A stretch of DNA of 60,584 bases from Armatimonadota bacterium (lineage in GTDB: Bacteria > Sysuimicrobiota > Sysuimicrobiia > Sysuimicrobiales > Humicultoraceae), in assembly GCA_031081585.1 (NCBI GenBank), contig JAVHLY010000017.1, positions 1-60,584 on the forward strand. Direction: 5' to 3'. Position 1 is the stretch's first letter, and the number at the start of each line of letters is the position of its first letter. A program made the position numbers and the translations under genes. Positions 7,171 to 18,347 of the stretch are shown here, piece after piece. The notes beneath the pieces were generated by a model. It had not been told where the DNA came from. It worked only from the letters and a program-made list of their open reading frames with translations, and ran no database searches.

Positions 7171-8744
7171 CGCGCGACCGAAACCTGGCGGATGTCAATC
7201 AGCCCGGCGGAACTGGGGATGAAGCGCACCCCCCGGACGGCCGAGCGCCAGGCCACGGCCTCACGGCGTTCGTGGAGGAAGAGCCAGGGCGCGTCGTTCA
7301 TCACCAGAGTCTGGGCGCGCTGGTACAGCGCCCGGCGGGCCTGGGGATCCAGCGTCGTCCGGGCCCGCTCGAGGAGCGCGTCCAGCTCGAGGTTCCGGTA
7401 GAACGCCAGGTTGTTCCCCGCCGGCGGCCACTGGCTGGAGTGCAGCACCAGCCGCATCCCGGTGTCGGGGTCGGCGGTCCCCCACCCGGCCATGACCATC
7501 TCGATGCGGCTCTCCCCCGGTCCCCGCCGCGCCTCGGCAAGATAGGTGGCGAACTCGATCTCTTCCACCCGCACGTCGGCGCCCACCCCGCGCAGGAACG
7601 ACGCCACGGCCTGCGCTATCGCCGTCCCCTCGGCAAACCGACCGACGGGCACCCACAGGGTCGCCGCCAGGCGCGCCCCGTCCTTCTGGCGGAACCCGTC
7701 GGGCCCCGGCCGCCACCCCGCCTCCTCGAAGAGGCGGCGAGCCGTGGCCGGCTCGTACTCGTAGACCCGGGCGCTGTGGTGGTCCCGGTAGGCCGACCCG
7801 ATGGGCGAGTCCGCCACCTCTCCCACCCCGAAGAGGATCCGGTCCACGATCAACCGCTTGTTCACGGCGTAGTTGAAGGCCCGGCGGACGCGCACGTCGG
7901 TGAAGGGCGGCTTGAGGTTGTTGAGGGCGATGTAGGTCCAGGAGGTCGATGGACGAATGCCGACTTCGATCCCACGAACTCCCCGCAGCCGTCCCACCTC
8001 CGCGAGCGGCACCTGCGTGATCAGGTCGGCTTCTCCCGCCTCGAGCTGGCTCACGCGGGTGGCTGGGACGGGAGAGATGCGCACCACAACCCGCTCCAGG
8101 CGCGGTGGCCCGCCCCAGTAGTCCCGGTTGGCTTCCATGACGATCTCCCCATCCGGGGTCCAGCGGACGAACTTGAACGGGCCGGTGCCGACCGGCACGA
8201 ATTCCCGGGGATCCCGGGCCGCCTGCACGGCGCGGGGGCTGACGATCGCCCCGAGCCCGCTGTCGGCGATGTTGTTGAGGAGCGGGGCGAGCGGTTCGTC
8301 GGTGACGAGCTCGACCGTGAAGTCGTCCACCTTGCGGGCCGCGCGTACCCCCGCCCATGCAAAGGCCCCGGCCGGCAGGCGCAGCTGCGGGTCCAACGCC
8401 CGCTGGACGTTGAAGACGACTGCATCGGCGGTGAACGGTGTGCCGTCGTGGAACCGGACACCGCGGCGCAGGCGGAAGGTCCAGGTCCGGCCGTCCCGTG
8501 ATGTCGACCAAGAGGTGGCCAATCCGGGGACGATGTTCAACCGCTCGTCGTGCTCGACGAGGCGGTCGAAGAGGTTCCGCCCCACGACCATCCCGGTGGC
8601 GAGCGAAAAGGAGGCTGGCGGGTCCAGCCGGTCGATGGGAACGTGCAGCGCCCACGTCAGCGTCCCCGCAGACGGAGCCGACCGGGCGGGCGTGAGCGGA
8701 GCCAGGAGCAAGACCGCGAGGAGCAGCCAGGACCGTCGAGTCAT
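7167..8744 (-). CDS. Peptide/nickel-type ABC transporter substrate-binding protein (SBP_bac_5)
   Basis: 525 residues from the ATG at 8744, which has a strong AGGAGGG ribosome site and opens a signal peptide (TRRSWLLLAVLLLAPLTPARS). Family 5 binding-protein motifs are present: PGLATSW, WTFRLRRGVRFHDGTPFTADAVVF, PVGTGPFKF, EANRDYWGG and the late VRRAFNYAVNKRLIV. Such proteins load oligopeptides, nickel, opines or glycosides onto Dpp/Opp-type importers. It is followed by the M20-like gene and preceded by two permease genes; ATPase genes are absent from the cluster. The ligand is unknown. Confidence 0.9.
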   Translation of the reverse strand: MTRRSWLLLAVLLLAPLTPARSAPSAGTLTWALHVPIDRLDPPASFSLATGMVVGRNLFDRLVEHDERLNIVPGLATSWSTSRDGRTWTFRLRRGVRFHDGTPFTADAVVFNVQRALDPQLRLPAGAFAWAGVRAARKVDDFTVELVTDEPLAPLLNNIADSGLGAIVSPRAVQAARDPREFVPVGTGPFKFVRWTPDGEIVMEANRDYWGGPPRLERVVVRISPVPATRVSQLEAGEADLITQVPLAEVGRLRGVRGIEVGIRPSTSWTYIALNNLKPPFTDVRVRRAFNYAVNKRLIVDRILFGVGEVADSPIGSAYRDHHSARVYEYEPATARRLFEEAGWRPGPDGFRQKDGARLAATLWVPVGRFAEGTAIAQAVASFLRGVGADVRVEEIEFATYLAEARRGPGESRIEMVMAGWGTADPDTGMRLVLHSSQWPPAGNNLAFYRNLELDALLERARTTLDPQARRALYQRAQTLVMNDAPWLFLHERREAVAWRSAVRGVRFIPSSAGLIDIRQVSVAR

Positions 8745-8804
8745 CCGTCCCTCCTGTCGCCTGTTGTCGAGCGTCCAGCCGTCCGGCACAACACACCACT
8801 CAGG

Positions 8805-9683
8805 CTACCACGGCGGTGGGCCTGCGCGCAGGCGGAGCCGGGGATTGAGCGCGTCGTTGAGGGCATCGCCGAAGAGGTTGACGCTGAGCACGGTGAGCAG
8901 GATGGCCACGCCGGGTAGCAAGGCGAGGTGGGGGGCGCGGCGGAGATAACCCAACCCCTCGCTCAACATCGCCCCCCACTCGGGAACCGCCGGATCGCCT
9001 CCCAGCCCCAGGAAGCCAAGACCGGCAACGGTCACGATCGCCGTGCCCAGGCGCAAGACGGAGAGGACGATCAACGGCGAGAGGCAACCCGGCAGGATGT
9101 GGCGCCAGAGGATTCGCCGTTCTCCGACGCCGAGGGCGCGCGCCGCCAGGACGTACTCCGCCTCACGCAGAGCCAGCGTCGTCCCGCGCACGACACGCGC
9201 CAGGAGCGGGGCTGACACTAGGCCGACGGCGACGACGACCGTCGTGCGGCTCGCCCCCAGCACTGCCACGGCCAGGATGGCCAGTAGGATGCCGGGAAAA
9301 GCCATGAGCACCTCCAGAAGCGCCATGACAACCTCGTCCACTGTCCCCCGCCGGTAGCCGGCCACCAGCCCTGTGGGAACGCCCACGGCGAGCCCGATCG
9401 CCAGCGCGCCCGCTCCACTTAGCAGCGATGTCCGTGCGCCCCAGACCAAGCGGGCAGCCAGGTCACGGCCCAGGTGGTCGGCACCGAACAAGCCGAAGGT
9501 ACCCGGAGACGCGAAGGCGCGTTCGAGGTTCACCCGGAGCGGGTCACTCCGCACCACCCAGGGCCCGACGACCGCTACGACAACGATAGCGGTACAGAGC
9601 AGCAGGCCGACGAGTCCGCCCCGGTCACGGGCCAACGCGCGCCACAGGCCGGGTCGCCTGAGGCGACCCGATGATTTCGTCAT
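8805..9683 (-). CDS. Dpp/Opp-type ABC permease (DppC-like)
   Basis: 292 residues from the ATG at 9683, which overlaps the preceding permease stop (ATGA). It has an N-terminal OppC-type segment, the FGADHLGRDLAARLVWGARTSL signature, five or six membrane helices, and the permease EAA loop AARALGVGERRILWRHILPGCLSPL. It pairs with the DppB-like protein to form the channel for the family 5 binding protein encoded next. Confidence 0.9.
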   Translation of the reverse strand: MTKSSGRLRRPGLWRALARDRGGLVGLLLCTAIVVVAVVGPWVVRSDPLRVNLERAFASPGTFGLFGADHLGRDLAARLVWGARTSLLSGAGALAIGLAVGVPTGLVAGYRRGTVDEVVMALLEVLMAFPGILLAILAVAVLGASRTTVVVAVGLVSAPLLARVVRGTTLALREAEYVLAARALGVGERRILWRHILPGCLSPLIVLSVLRLGTAIVTVAGLGFLGLGGDPAVPEWGAMLSEGLGYLRRAPHLALLPGVAILLTVLSVNLFGDALNDALNPRLRLRAGPPPW

Positions 9684-10594
9684 GCGATCCGGGGATCCAG
9701 CCATCGGTAGAGGAGGTCAACCGCCAGGTTCGCCAGGATGTAGGTCGCCCCCAGGGCGAGCACCGCCGCCTGGACCACGGGGTAGTCCCGGGCACTCACC
9801 GCCTGCACCAGGTAGCGCCCCAGTCCGGGCCAGGCAAAGACCGCTTCCGCGAAGACCGCTGCCCCAAGCATCGTCCCGAATTGCACCGCGACGACCGTGG
9901 CAGTAGGGATGAGGGCGGGTCGCAGGGCATGGCGGACCAACACCACCGCCTCAGGGAGCCCCTTAGCGCGCGCGGTACGGATGTAGTCCTCACCCAGCAC
10001 CTCAAGGAGCCCGGCACGGACGAGGCGGGCGATCGCCGCGATCGGGAAGACCCCCAGGCTGACGGCCGGCAGGACGAGGTGTCGCAGGCTCCCTCCGCCC
10101 GTCACAGGGAGCCAGCCCAGCCGCACCGCCAGCACGTACTGCAGGAGGACAGCCACGACGAATGTGGGCGCCGAGACGCCCAGCAGAGCCAGGGCAATCG
10201 ACGCCCGGTCGACCCATCCACCCCGGCGCACAGCCGCCAGGACCCCTAGCGGCAGGCCCACCAGTAAGCTGATGAGGGTGGCGGCGGCTGCGAGCACGAT
10301 CGTCCGGGCGTAGCGGGGAGCGATCTCGGCTATGACCGGCTGGCCGGTCCGGACAGAGGCGCCCAGGTCGCCCGCCAGGGCACGGCGCACGAACACGACG
10401 TACTGCACCACCCAGGGACGGTCGAGCCCGAAGCGCTCCCGCACCTGCGCGACTACGGCCGGACTGGCGTAGTCTCCCGCAAAGACGAGGGCCGGGTCTC
10501 CCGGGATGAGCCGCACACTCATGAAGACGACAATCGACAGGCCGAGCAGAACAGCAGCCGCGCGTGCGGAGCGGATGAGGAGGAAAGTCCACAC
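9680..10594 (-). CDS. Dpp/Opp-type ABC permease (DppB-like)
   Basis: About 304 residues from a GTG at 10594, the first usable start after the smpB stop; longer readings would run back into smpB. It shows the DppB N-terminal helix and RLIPGDPALVFAGDYASP, the VQYVVFVRRALAGDLGAS segment, and the EAA loop TARAKGLPEAVVLVRHALRPALIP. It forms a heterodimeric channel with the downstream DppC-like protein. No clear ribosome site precedes the GTG. Confidence 0.88.
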   Translation of the reverse strand: MWTFLLIRSARAAAVLLGLSIVVFMSVRLIPGDPALVFAGDYASPAVVAQVRERFGLDRPWVVQYVVFVRRALAGDLGASVRTGQPVIAEIAPRYARTIVLAAAATLISLLVGLPLGVLAAVRRGGWVDRASIALALLGVSAPTFVVAVLLQYVLAVRLGWLPVTGGGSLRHLVLPAVSLGVFPIAAIARLVRAGLLEVLGEDYIRTARAKGLPEAVVLVRHALRPALIPTATVVAVQFGTMLGAAVFAEAVFAWPGLGRYLVQAVSARDYPVVQAAVLALGATYILANLAVDLLYRWLDPRIA

Positions 10595-10614
10595 GGGTGC
10601 CAGGCAGAGCGGCG

Positions 10615-11103
10615 TTAGCGCCGGCGGCGCGCTTTGAGGGCCCTGGCGATCTGCCGGGCGGCCTCGCGGGCGGCGATGGCCTCGCGCTTGTCGTAGGCGC
10701 GCTTCCCCCGTGCCACGCCCAGCTCCACCTTGGCCAGACCGCGGGTGAAGTACAACCGCAACGGGATCAGCGTGTAGCCGCGCTGCTCCACCCGTGCGCG
10801 CAGGCGCTCGATCTCCCGCCGGTGCAGCAGCACCTTGCGCGGGCGCAGCGGGTCGTGGTTGAAGATGTTCCCGGCTTCGTAGGGCGGGATGTGCATGCGG
10901 TGGATCCACACCTCGCCGCCCTCCACCTTCGCGAAGGCCTCCTGCAGGCTGGCCCGGCCGGCGCGCAGCGCCTTCACCTCGGTGCCGGTGAGGACGAGGC
11001 CCCCCTCCAGGGTCTCCTCAATATGGTAGTCGTGGTGGGCGCGGCGGTTCACGGCCACCATGCGCTCGACGTTGGGGATGGCGCCCCCCGCGCGGGGCGT
11101 CAC
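10615..11103 (-). CDS. smpB: SsrA-binding protein SmpB
   Basis: Up to 162 residues. SmpB binds tmRNA and delivers it to stalled ribosomes for trans-translation. Diagnostic segments are NRRAHHDYHIEETLEGGLVLTGTEVK, GEVWIHRMHIPPYE, FNHDPLRPRKVLLHRREI, and the basic tail KRAYDKREAIAAREAAR..ARALKARRRR. The GTG at 11103 overlaps the thioesterase stop; an internal GTG-equivalent start about 14 codons later would also give a complete protein. No tmRNA gene was recognised in the window. Confidence 0.95.
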   Translation of the reverse strand: MTPRAGGAIPNVERMVAVNRRAHHDYHIEETLEGGLVLTGTEVKALRAGRASLQEAFAKVEGGEVWIHRMHIPPYEAGNIFNHDPLRPRKVLLHRREIERLRARVEQRGYTLIPLRLYFTRGLAKVELGVARGKRAYDKREAIAAREAARQIARALKARRRR

Positions 11104-11537
11104 GGCGCGTTCGCCCCCAGGCGGGCCCGCTCACCCACCAGCACGATCCCCTCGCCCTCGGCCACCACCTGGTCACCGTGCGACACCACCGCCCGCACCC
11201 GCTGGCTGGCCCCGCGCCGGGCGCTCAGCGCCACGGCGAAGACGCGCAGGCGCTGGCCGGGCCGCACCGGCCGGCGGAACTTCACCGACAGGTGCACCGT
11301 CACGGCGGGCTGCCCCCGGTGGGCCCAGACGTTGGCCATGGCGTCGTCCATCACGGCGGCCACCACCCCGCCGTGGACGAGCCCGTTGTAGCCGACAAAG
11401 GCCTCGGAGGGGACGAAGTCCGCGGCGATGCCCGCCCCGTCCTCGTGGAAGCGCAGGCGCAGGCCGATGGGGTTGTCCGGCCCGCAGATGAAGCACTGCC
11501 GGGCCTCCACGCGCTGCGGTTCCGCCCGCTCGCCCAT
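11100..11537 (-). CDS. PaaI-like hotdog-fold thioesterase
   Basis: 145 residues of hotdog fold. An N-terminal CFICGPDNPIGL segment carries two cysteines. The hallmark GLVHGGVVAAVMDDAM stretch forms the central hotdog helix with the acidic residue used in acyl-CoA hydrolysis, followed by TVHLSVKFRRPVRPGQ. The CxxCG-NPxGL opening is typical of a subgroup of small acyl-CoA thioesterases. It sits between rsfS and smpB in a translation-coupled run; the acyl substrate is unknown. Confidence 0.8.
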   Translation of the reverse strand: MGERAEPQRVEARQCFICGPDNPIGLRLRFHEDGAGIAADFVPSEAFVGYNGLVHGGVVAAVMDDAMANVWAHRGQPAVTVHLSVKFRRPVRPGQRLRVFAVALSARRGASQRVRAVVSHGDQVVAEGEGIVLVGERARLGANAP

Positions 11538-11547
11538 CGCCGCAGGG

Positions 11548-11912
11548 TCAGGCCGGTCGCGAGCCCTCGCCGCGCACGTCGACCACCGTCGCCCGCGACC
11601 ACATGCGCTCGAGTTTGTAGTAGTTGCGGGTCTGGTCGGTGAAGAGGTGGACGATCACGTCGCCGTAGTCGAGGAGGACCCACTGGGAGGCCTCGTCCCC
11701 TTCCCGTCCCAGCAGGGGGACGCGGGCGGCGGCCATGGCCTCCTCGATGCCCTCGCGCAGGGCCCGCAGGTGCACGCGGCTCGTGGCCGTGCCGATGACG
11801 AAGTAGTCGGTCACGAGCGTCTGTCCGCGCAGGTCGAGCACCACCAGGTCCGCTGCCCCCTTCGCCTCCGCCGCCTCCGCCGCGGTAGCGGCCCGGGCGC
11901 GGCTCGCCGCCG

Positions 11913-11916
<4 letters not shown>
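11548..11916 (-). CDS. rsfS: Ribosomal silencing factor RsfS
   Basis: 122 residues from the ATG at 11916, which overlaps the nadD stop as ATGA. The RsfS/Iojap pattern is clear: [31 protein letters not shown], then [14 protein letters not shown] and [10 protein letters not shown]. RsfS binds L14 of the large subunit and prevents subunit joining under starvation. The obg-nadD-rsfS order is widely conserved. Confidence 0.95.
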
Positions 11917-14459
<2,543 letters not shown>

Positions 14460-14515
14460 GGTCAACCTCCCGGGACATCCGGTTTCCGGCGGTTTCGCCC
14501 GCCAGATGGCGCGAA
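14460..14515 (-). promoter_or_regulatory. Structured rplU mRNA leader, possible L21 autoregulatory site
   Basis: Between the predicted transcription start and the rplU GTG is a leader of about 55 nt. It can form GGCGG-GCGAAA-CCGCC (14503-14488) or, using part of the same bases, CCGG-AAA-CCGG (14489-14479). The two pairings compete and end just before the GGGAGG ribosome site. L21 operons in several phyla have leader RNAs that bind the protein; similarity to those is not tested here. Confidence 0.35.
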
Positions 14516-14521
14516 CACTTC

Positions 14522-14551
14522 ACTATATCCAGCCATTCCCCGCGCCGTCAA
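14522..14551 (-). promoter_or_regulatory. Sigma-70-type promoter of the rplU operon
   Basis: On the minus strand TTGACG (14551-14546) and TATAGT (14527-14522) are separated by 18 nt. Both hexamers differ from consensus at a single position. This would start transcription near 14515, some 55 nt before rplU. It is the best sigma-70 match seen in the window. Confidence 0.65.
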
Positions 14552-14593
14552 ACGGCGGAACCGCCGCACATCGTCCGGAGTCCGGGCGGGTAC

Positions 14594-15470
14594 TCACGAC
14601 GGCGAGCGGACCGACCAGAGGCTCCCGACCACGATCAAGAGCCCCCCGAGGAGGTGGTGCAGGCCGAGGGGTTCGCGCAGGACGAGCGCCCCCGTACAGC
14701 GGCAGCGTGTTGAGGAAGACCATGGCCCCGCCCGACCCCAGTCGCTGCACGCCGGCGTTCCAGGCCAGGAAGCCGACGAGCGAAGGGAGGAGCCCGATCC
14801 CGAGGAGCGCCATGGCGGCCGGCGGGGTGAGCCGCAGCGGGATGCGCCCGGCCTCCCACCAGGCACCCGCCGCCAGGACCGGCAGGGCCAGCAGGACGGG
14901 GAGGGCGGTGGCCGCCAGCGGAGAGCGGGAGCGCAGCGTGGCGCGGCCGAGGAGGGAGTAGACCGACCAGCACAGGACGGCCGCCAGCACGATGAGGTCC
15001 CCCGCGAGGCTCCCTCCTCCAGTGGCCCCCCGGCCACCCAGGACGATCGCCGCCACGCCCGCCAGCCCCACCACCGCCCCGCCTACCCGCGCCACGGTGA
15101 GGCGCTCGCCCAGGACGGCGGCAGCCAGCACCACGGTGATGACGGGGCCCAACCCGTTGATGAGCGCGGCGTTCACGGCGGTGGTGAGGCGCAGCCCCGC
15201 GTAGAGCGTCGGGGAGAAGAGCACGACGCCCACGAGGGCCATGAGCAACAGGCGGCGGGCGTCCGGGCCAAGGCGCCGGTCGGCGGCGGGGCGCTGCGCC
15301 AGGAGCAGGGCGAAGACTGCCCCGGCGACGGCGAAGCGGATGGCGGAGATGGTGAACGGCCCGGCACTGCCGCGCAGCCACCGCCCCAGGATGTGGTTGC
15401 CGGCCCAGGTGAGCGTGGCGAGGTTGACGCAGACGATCCCCGCCAGCAGGTCCCGGTGGCGGTCTCCCAC
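14594..15470 (-). pseudogene. DMT-superfamily (EamA) exporter gene with C-terminal frameshift
   Basis: The GTG at 15470 opens about 260 codons of a ten-helix EamA transporter: LATLTWAGNHILGRWL, LLMALVGVVLFSPTLYAGLRL, LGERLTVARVGGAVVGLAGV, then the second repeat. After MVFLNTLPLY the frame runs into unrelated sequence. The correct ending (GALVLREPLGLHHLLGG, LLIVVGSLW, stop at 14594) continues in another frame from the C5 run at 14689-14693. Counting against the family pattern, about four residues are also missing, so an 11-nt deletion would explain both the shift and the shortening. A simple base error is the alternative. No substrate is predicted. Confidence 0.75.
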
Positions 15471-15473
15471 CTC

Positions 15474-17153
15474 CTACGGAGCCCGGCGCCGGCCCAGCAG
15501 GCGGGCCAGGCGGCCCACGAGCCCGTCGCGGCGGCGGTTCGGCTGCGCAGCCAGGGTGAGGGCCACCTCGTAGGTCTCGTCGTCCTCCCCGATGTCGACC
15601 GCCTCCCCGGCCTCCCGGTCGAGCCAGACGATGGCCCGCGACCGCCCCCCGGCCGCCGCCGGTTCGCGGCCGAGCTCCAGCTCCTCCACGTCGGCGGCCT
15701 CGACCACCGTCACCCGCTCCAGGTGGATCCCCTCCCGCCCGCGCACCACCAGCCGCTTGCCGCTGCTGCGCTCCAGCTGGCGCAGCCAGGCGTCCCCCTC
15801 TTTGAAGAGGAGCGCCTCCACCTGCGGGTGGACCTCGACCAGGTAGGCGCCGGCCCGGCCGGTGCGGGCCAGCCGGCACACCTCCCGGCGCACGCGGCGG
15901 CTCATCGTCTCGGGGCTGAACACGCGCCCCCGCCCCTCGCAGTAGGGGCAGGGCATGCGCATGATCTCCTCCAGGTCCTGGTAGACGCGCTTGCGCGTGA
16001 TCTCGACGAGCCCGAGGGCGGTGAGGTCGATGATGTGGGTCTTGGCCCGGTCCACCTGCACCGCCTCGGTGAGGGCGCGGAAGACGCGCTCGCGGTGCTG
16101 GGGGTCCTCCATGTCGATGAAGTCCACCAGGATGATCCCGCCGATGTCCCGCAGGACGATCTGGCGCACGATCTCCCCCACCGCCTCCAGGTTGGTGTTG
16201 AGGATGGTCGTGGCCAGGTCGGTCTTGCCCACGTACTTGCCCGTGTTCACGTCGATGACGGTGAGCGCCTCGGTGCGGTCGATGACGATGTAGCCCCCGC
16301 TGCGCAGCCAGACCTTCCGCCGCAGCGCCCGGTCGATCTCCTTCTCCACGCCCATGGCCTCGAAGAGCGGCTCCTCGCCCCGGTACAGCGCCACCCGCCC
16401 GCGCAGCCCCGGGGCGATGGAGGCGAGGAGGTCCTGGACGCGCTGGTACTCCTCGGGGGAGTCGATGAGGAAGCGGCTGACCTCCTCGGTGAAGAGGTCG
16501 CGGACGACGCGACGGATCAGGCGCAGGTCCTGGTAGACTAGCGCCGGGGCCTTGCTCGCCTGCGCCCGCTCGGTCACGCGCCGCCAGACGGCGAGGAGGA
16601 AGGCGACATCGTCGCGCAGCTCCTGCTCGCCGGCCCCCTCGGCGGCGGTGCGGACGATCAGGCCCATCCCCTCGGGCTTCACCTGCTCGGCCAGCTGGCG
16701 CAGCCGCTTGCGCTCGCCCTCCTGGCTGATCTTGCGGCTGACCCCCACGTAGTTCACCGTGGGCATCAACACCAGGTAGCGCGCCGGCAACGCCACGTAG
16801 GTGGTCACCCGTGCTCCCTTGGACCCCATCGGCTCCTTGGTGACCTGCACCAGGAGCTCCTGGCCTACGCGCAGGCGCTCGGCGATGGCCCCGCGCCCGA
16901 ACCCTTCCTCCAGCTCCTCCCCGGCGAGCGGCGTGCTGCGCAGGTCGGTGACGTGGAGGAAGGCGTTGCGCTCCAGGCCGATGTCGACGAAGGCGGCCTC
17001 CATGCCGGGGAGCACGTTGGCCACCCGCCCCTTGTAGATGTTGCCGGCGAGCGGCTCCCCCCGCTCGATGAAGAGGTTGACCAGGGTCCCGTCCTCCAGG
17101 ACGGCGACCCGGGTCTCGGACGGCTCGACGCTGGCGAGGATCTCCTTGGCCAT
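15474..17153 (-). CDS. rng: Ribonuclease G/E family endoribonuclease
   Basis: 559 residues of the RNase E/G catalytic region. It has an S1 domain (NIYKGRVANVLPGMEAAFVDIG, residues about 38-125), an RNase H-like region, and the DNase I-like catalytic core with metal-binding aspartates in VIDVNTGKYVG and LVDFIDM. The Zn-link CPYCEGRG mediates dimerisation. A short Arg-rich tail is present instead of the long RNase E scaffold, so it is closer to RNase G. It would process rRNA and decay mRNA. It precedes the DMT remnant and follows rodA with 15 nt between. Confidence 0.94.
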   Translation of the reverse strand: MAKEILASVEPSETRVAVLEDGTLVNLFIERGEPLAGNIYKGRVANVLPGMEAAFVDIGLERNAFLHVTDLRSTPLAGEELEEGFGRGAIAERLRVGQELLVQVTKEPMGSKGARVTTYVALPARYLVLMPTVNYVGVSRKISQEGERKRLRQLAEQVKPEGMGLIVRTAAEGAGEQELRDDVAFLLAVWRRVTERAQASKAPALVYQDLRLIRRVVRDLFTEEVSRFLIDSPEEYQRVQDLLASIAPGLRGRVALYRGEEPLFEAMGVEKEIDRALRRKVWLRSGGYIVIDRTEALTVIDVNTGKYVGKTDLATTILNTNLEAVGEIVRQIVLRDIGGIILVDFIDMEDPQHRERVFRALTEAVQVDRAKTHIIDLTALGLVEITRKRVYQDLEEIMRMPCPYCEGRGRVFSPETMSRRVRREVCRLARTGRAGAYLVEVHPQVEALLFKEGDAWLRQLERSSGKRLVVRGREGIHLERVTVVEAADVEELELGREPAAAGGRSRAIVWLDREAGEAVDIGEDDETYEVALTLAAQPNRRRDGLVGRLARLLGRRRAP

Positions 17154-17168
17154 GGTCCATCCGAAAGG

Positions 17169-18347
17169 TTACCGCAGGAGGCGGCGGCGGCCCATGCCGA
17201 TGTTGAGCAGCAGCCCGGTGGCGGTGCACAGGCTGAGCAGGGCGCTCCCCCCGTAGCTCAGGAAGGGCAGGGGGATCCCGGTGATGGGCATCAACCCCAC
17301 CGTCATCCCCACGTTCACGACGACGTGGAAGAGCACCATCACCGCCACGCCGCCGGCCACGAGGCGCCCCAGGCGGTCCGGGGCGGCGGCGGCGATGGCC
17401 AGGGCGCGCCACAGCCACACCAGGAAGAGCGCCAGCAGCACGGCCGCGCCGACGAAGCCCAGCTCCTCTCCCACGACCGTGAAGATGAAGTCCGTGTGCT
17501 GCTCCGGGATGAAGCGCAGCAGGTTCTGGGTCCCGGCGAAGAGCCCCTTGCCCCACAGCTGCCCCGAGCCCACGGCGATCTTGGCCTGGTTGAGGGCGTA
17601 GCCGGCGCCCAGCGGGTCGATGTCCGGGTTGAGGAAGACCAGCAGGCGCCGGCGCTGGTAGTCGTGGAGGAAGCTCCACAGGAAGGGGAACCCCATGAGC
17701 CCCAACCCGGCCAGCCCGGCCAGCACGCGCAGCCGTACGCCCGCCAGGAAGAGCATGCCGGCGGCGATGGCCACCAGCACCATCCCGGTGCCCATGTCGG
17801 GCTGCTGGACGATCAACAGCACGAGGATGCCCACGTGGAGCAGGTAGGGGGCGACGCCCCAGAGGGTCTCCGGCGGTCTGCGGCCGTCCAGGTGGCGGGC
17901 GAGCGTGAGGATGAGCGTCACCTTGGCCAGCTCCGAGGGCTGGAAGGCGCCGAGCGGGCCCAGGTTGATCCAGCGCTGGGCGCCCAGGCGCACGTCGCCC
18001 ACCACCATCACCGCCACCAGCAGGGCCAGGGTGAGGAGGTAGAGCCACCGCCACAGCGCGCACAGGCGGTGGTAGCCGACCCGGGCGGTCAGCGCCAGGG
18101 CCACGACGCCCAGGCCCAGGTGGAGGGCCCGGGCCCGCAGGTAGGTGCGGGGGTCTCCGGCCCCCGCCGTGGCGCTGGCCAGGACGACGAAACCGAAGGC
18201 GATGAGCGCGGCGGTCGTGGCCACCAGGACCAGGTCGAGGTCCCGCCACCGGGGACCGTCGCGCACCGGCGGGGCGAGCGCCAGGGTGCTCACGGCCCGG
18301 GGCGCCCCGCGCCCCTCGGCCCCCGCGCGCGGCCCGCCCGGCGTCAT
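17169..18347 (-). CDS. rodA: Rod-shape SEDS glycosyltransferase RodA
   Basis: 392 residues from the ATG at 18347 (ATGA overlap with the PBP2 stop). About ten membrane helices. SEDS motifs are RWINLGPLGAFQPSELAK, LIVQQPDMGTGMV, QRRRLLVFLNPDIDPLGAGY, GKGLFAGTQNLLRFIPEQHTDFIFTVVGEELGF (with the catalytic Asp region) and GIPLPFLSYGGSALL. RodA polymerises lipid II glycan together with the class B PBP encoded next to it in the elongasome. Confidence 0.95.
   Translation of the reverse strand: MTPGGPRAGAEGRGAPRAVSTLALAPPVRDGPRWRDLDLVLVATTAALIAFGFVVLASATAGAGDPRTYLRARALHLGLGVVALALTARVGYHRLCALWRWLYLLTLALLVAVMVVGDVRLGAQRWINLGPLGAFQPSELAKVTLILTLARHLDGRRPPETLWGVAPYLLHVGILVLLIVQQPDMGTGMVLVAIAAGMLFLAGVRLRVLAGLAGLGLMGFPFLWSFLHDYQRRRLLVFLNPDIDPLGAGYALNQAKIAVGSGQLWGKGLFAGTQNLLRFIPEQHTDFIFTVVGEELGFVGAAVLLALFLVWLWRALAIAAAAPDRLGRLVAGGVAVMVLFHVVVNVGMTVGLMPITGIPLPFLSYGGSALLSLCTATGLLLNIGMGRRRLLR

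Noticed and set aside
14635-18249. A 1204-codon open frame on the minus strand
   Set aside because: It runs out of phase through rodA, rng and the DMT gene and is Gly/Pro/Arg-rich with no motifs; it is a GC-bias shadow.
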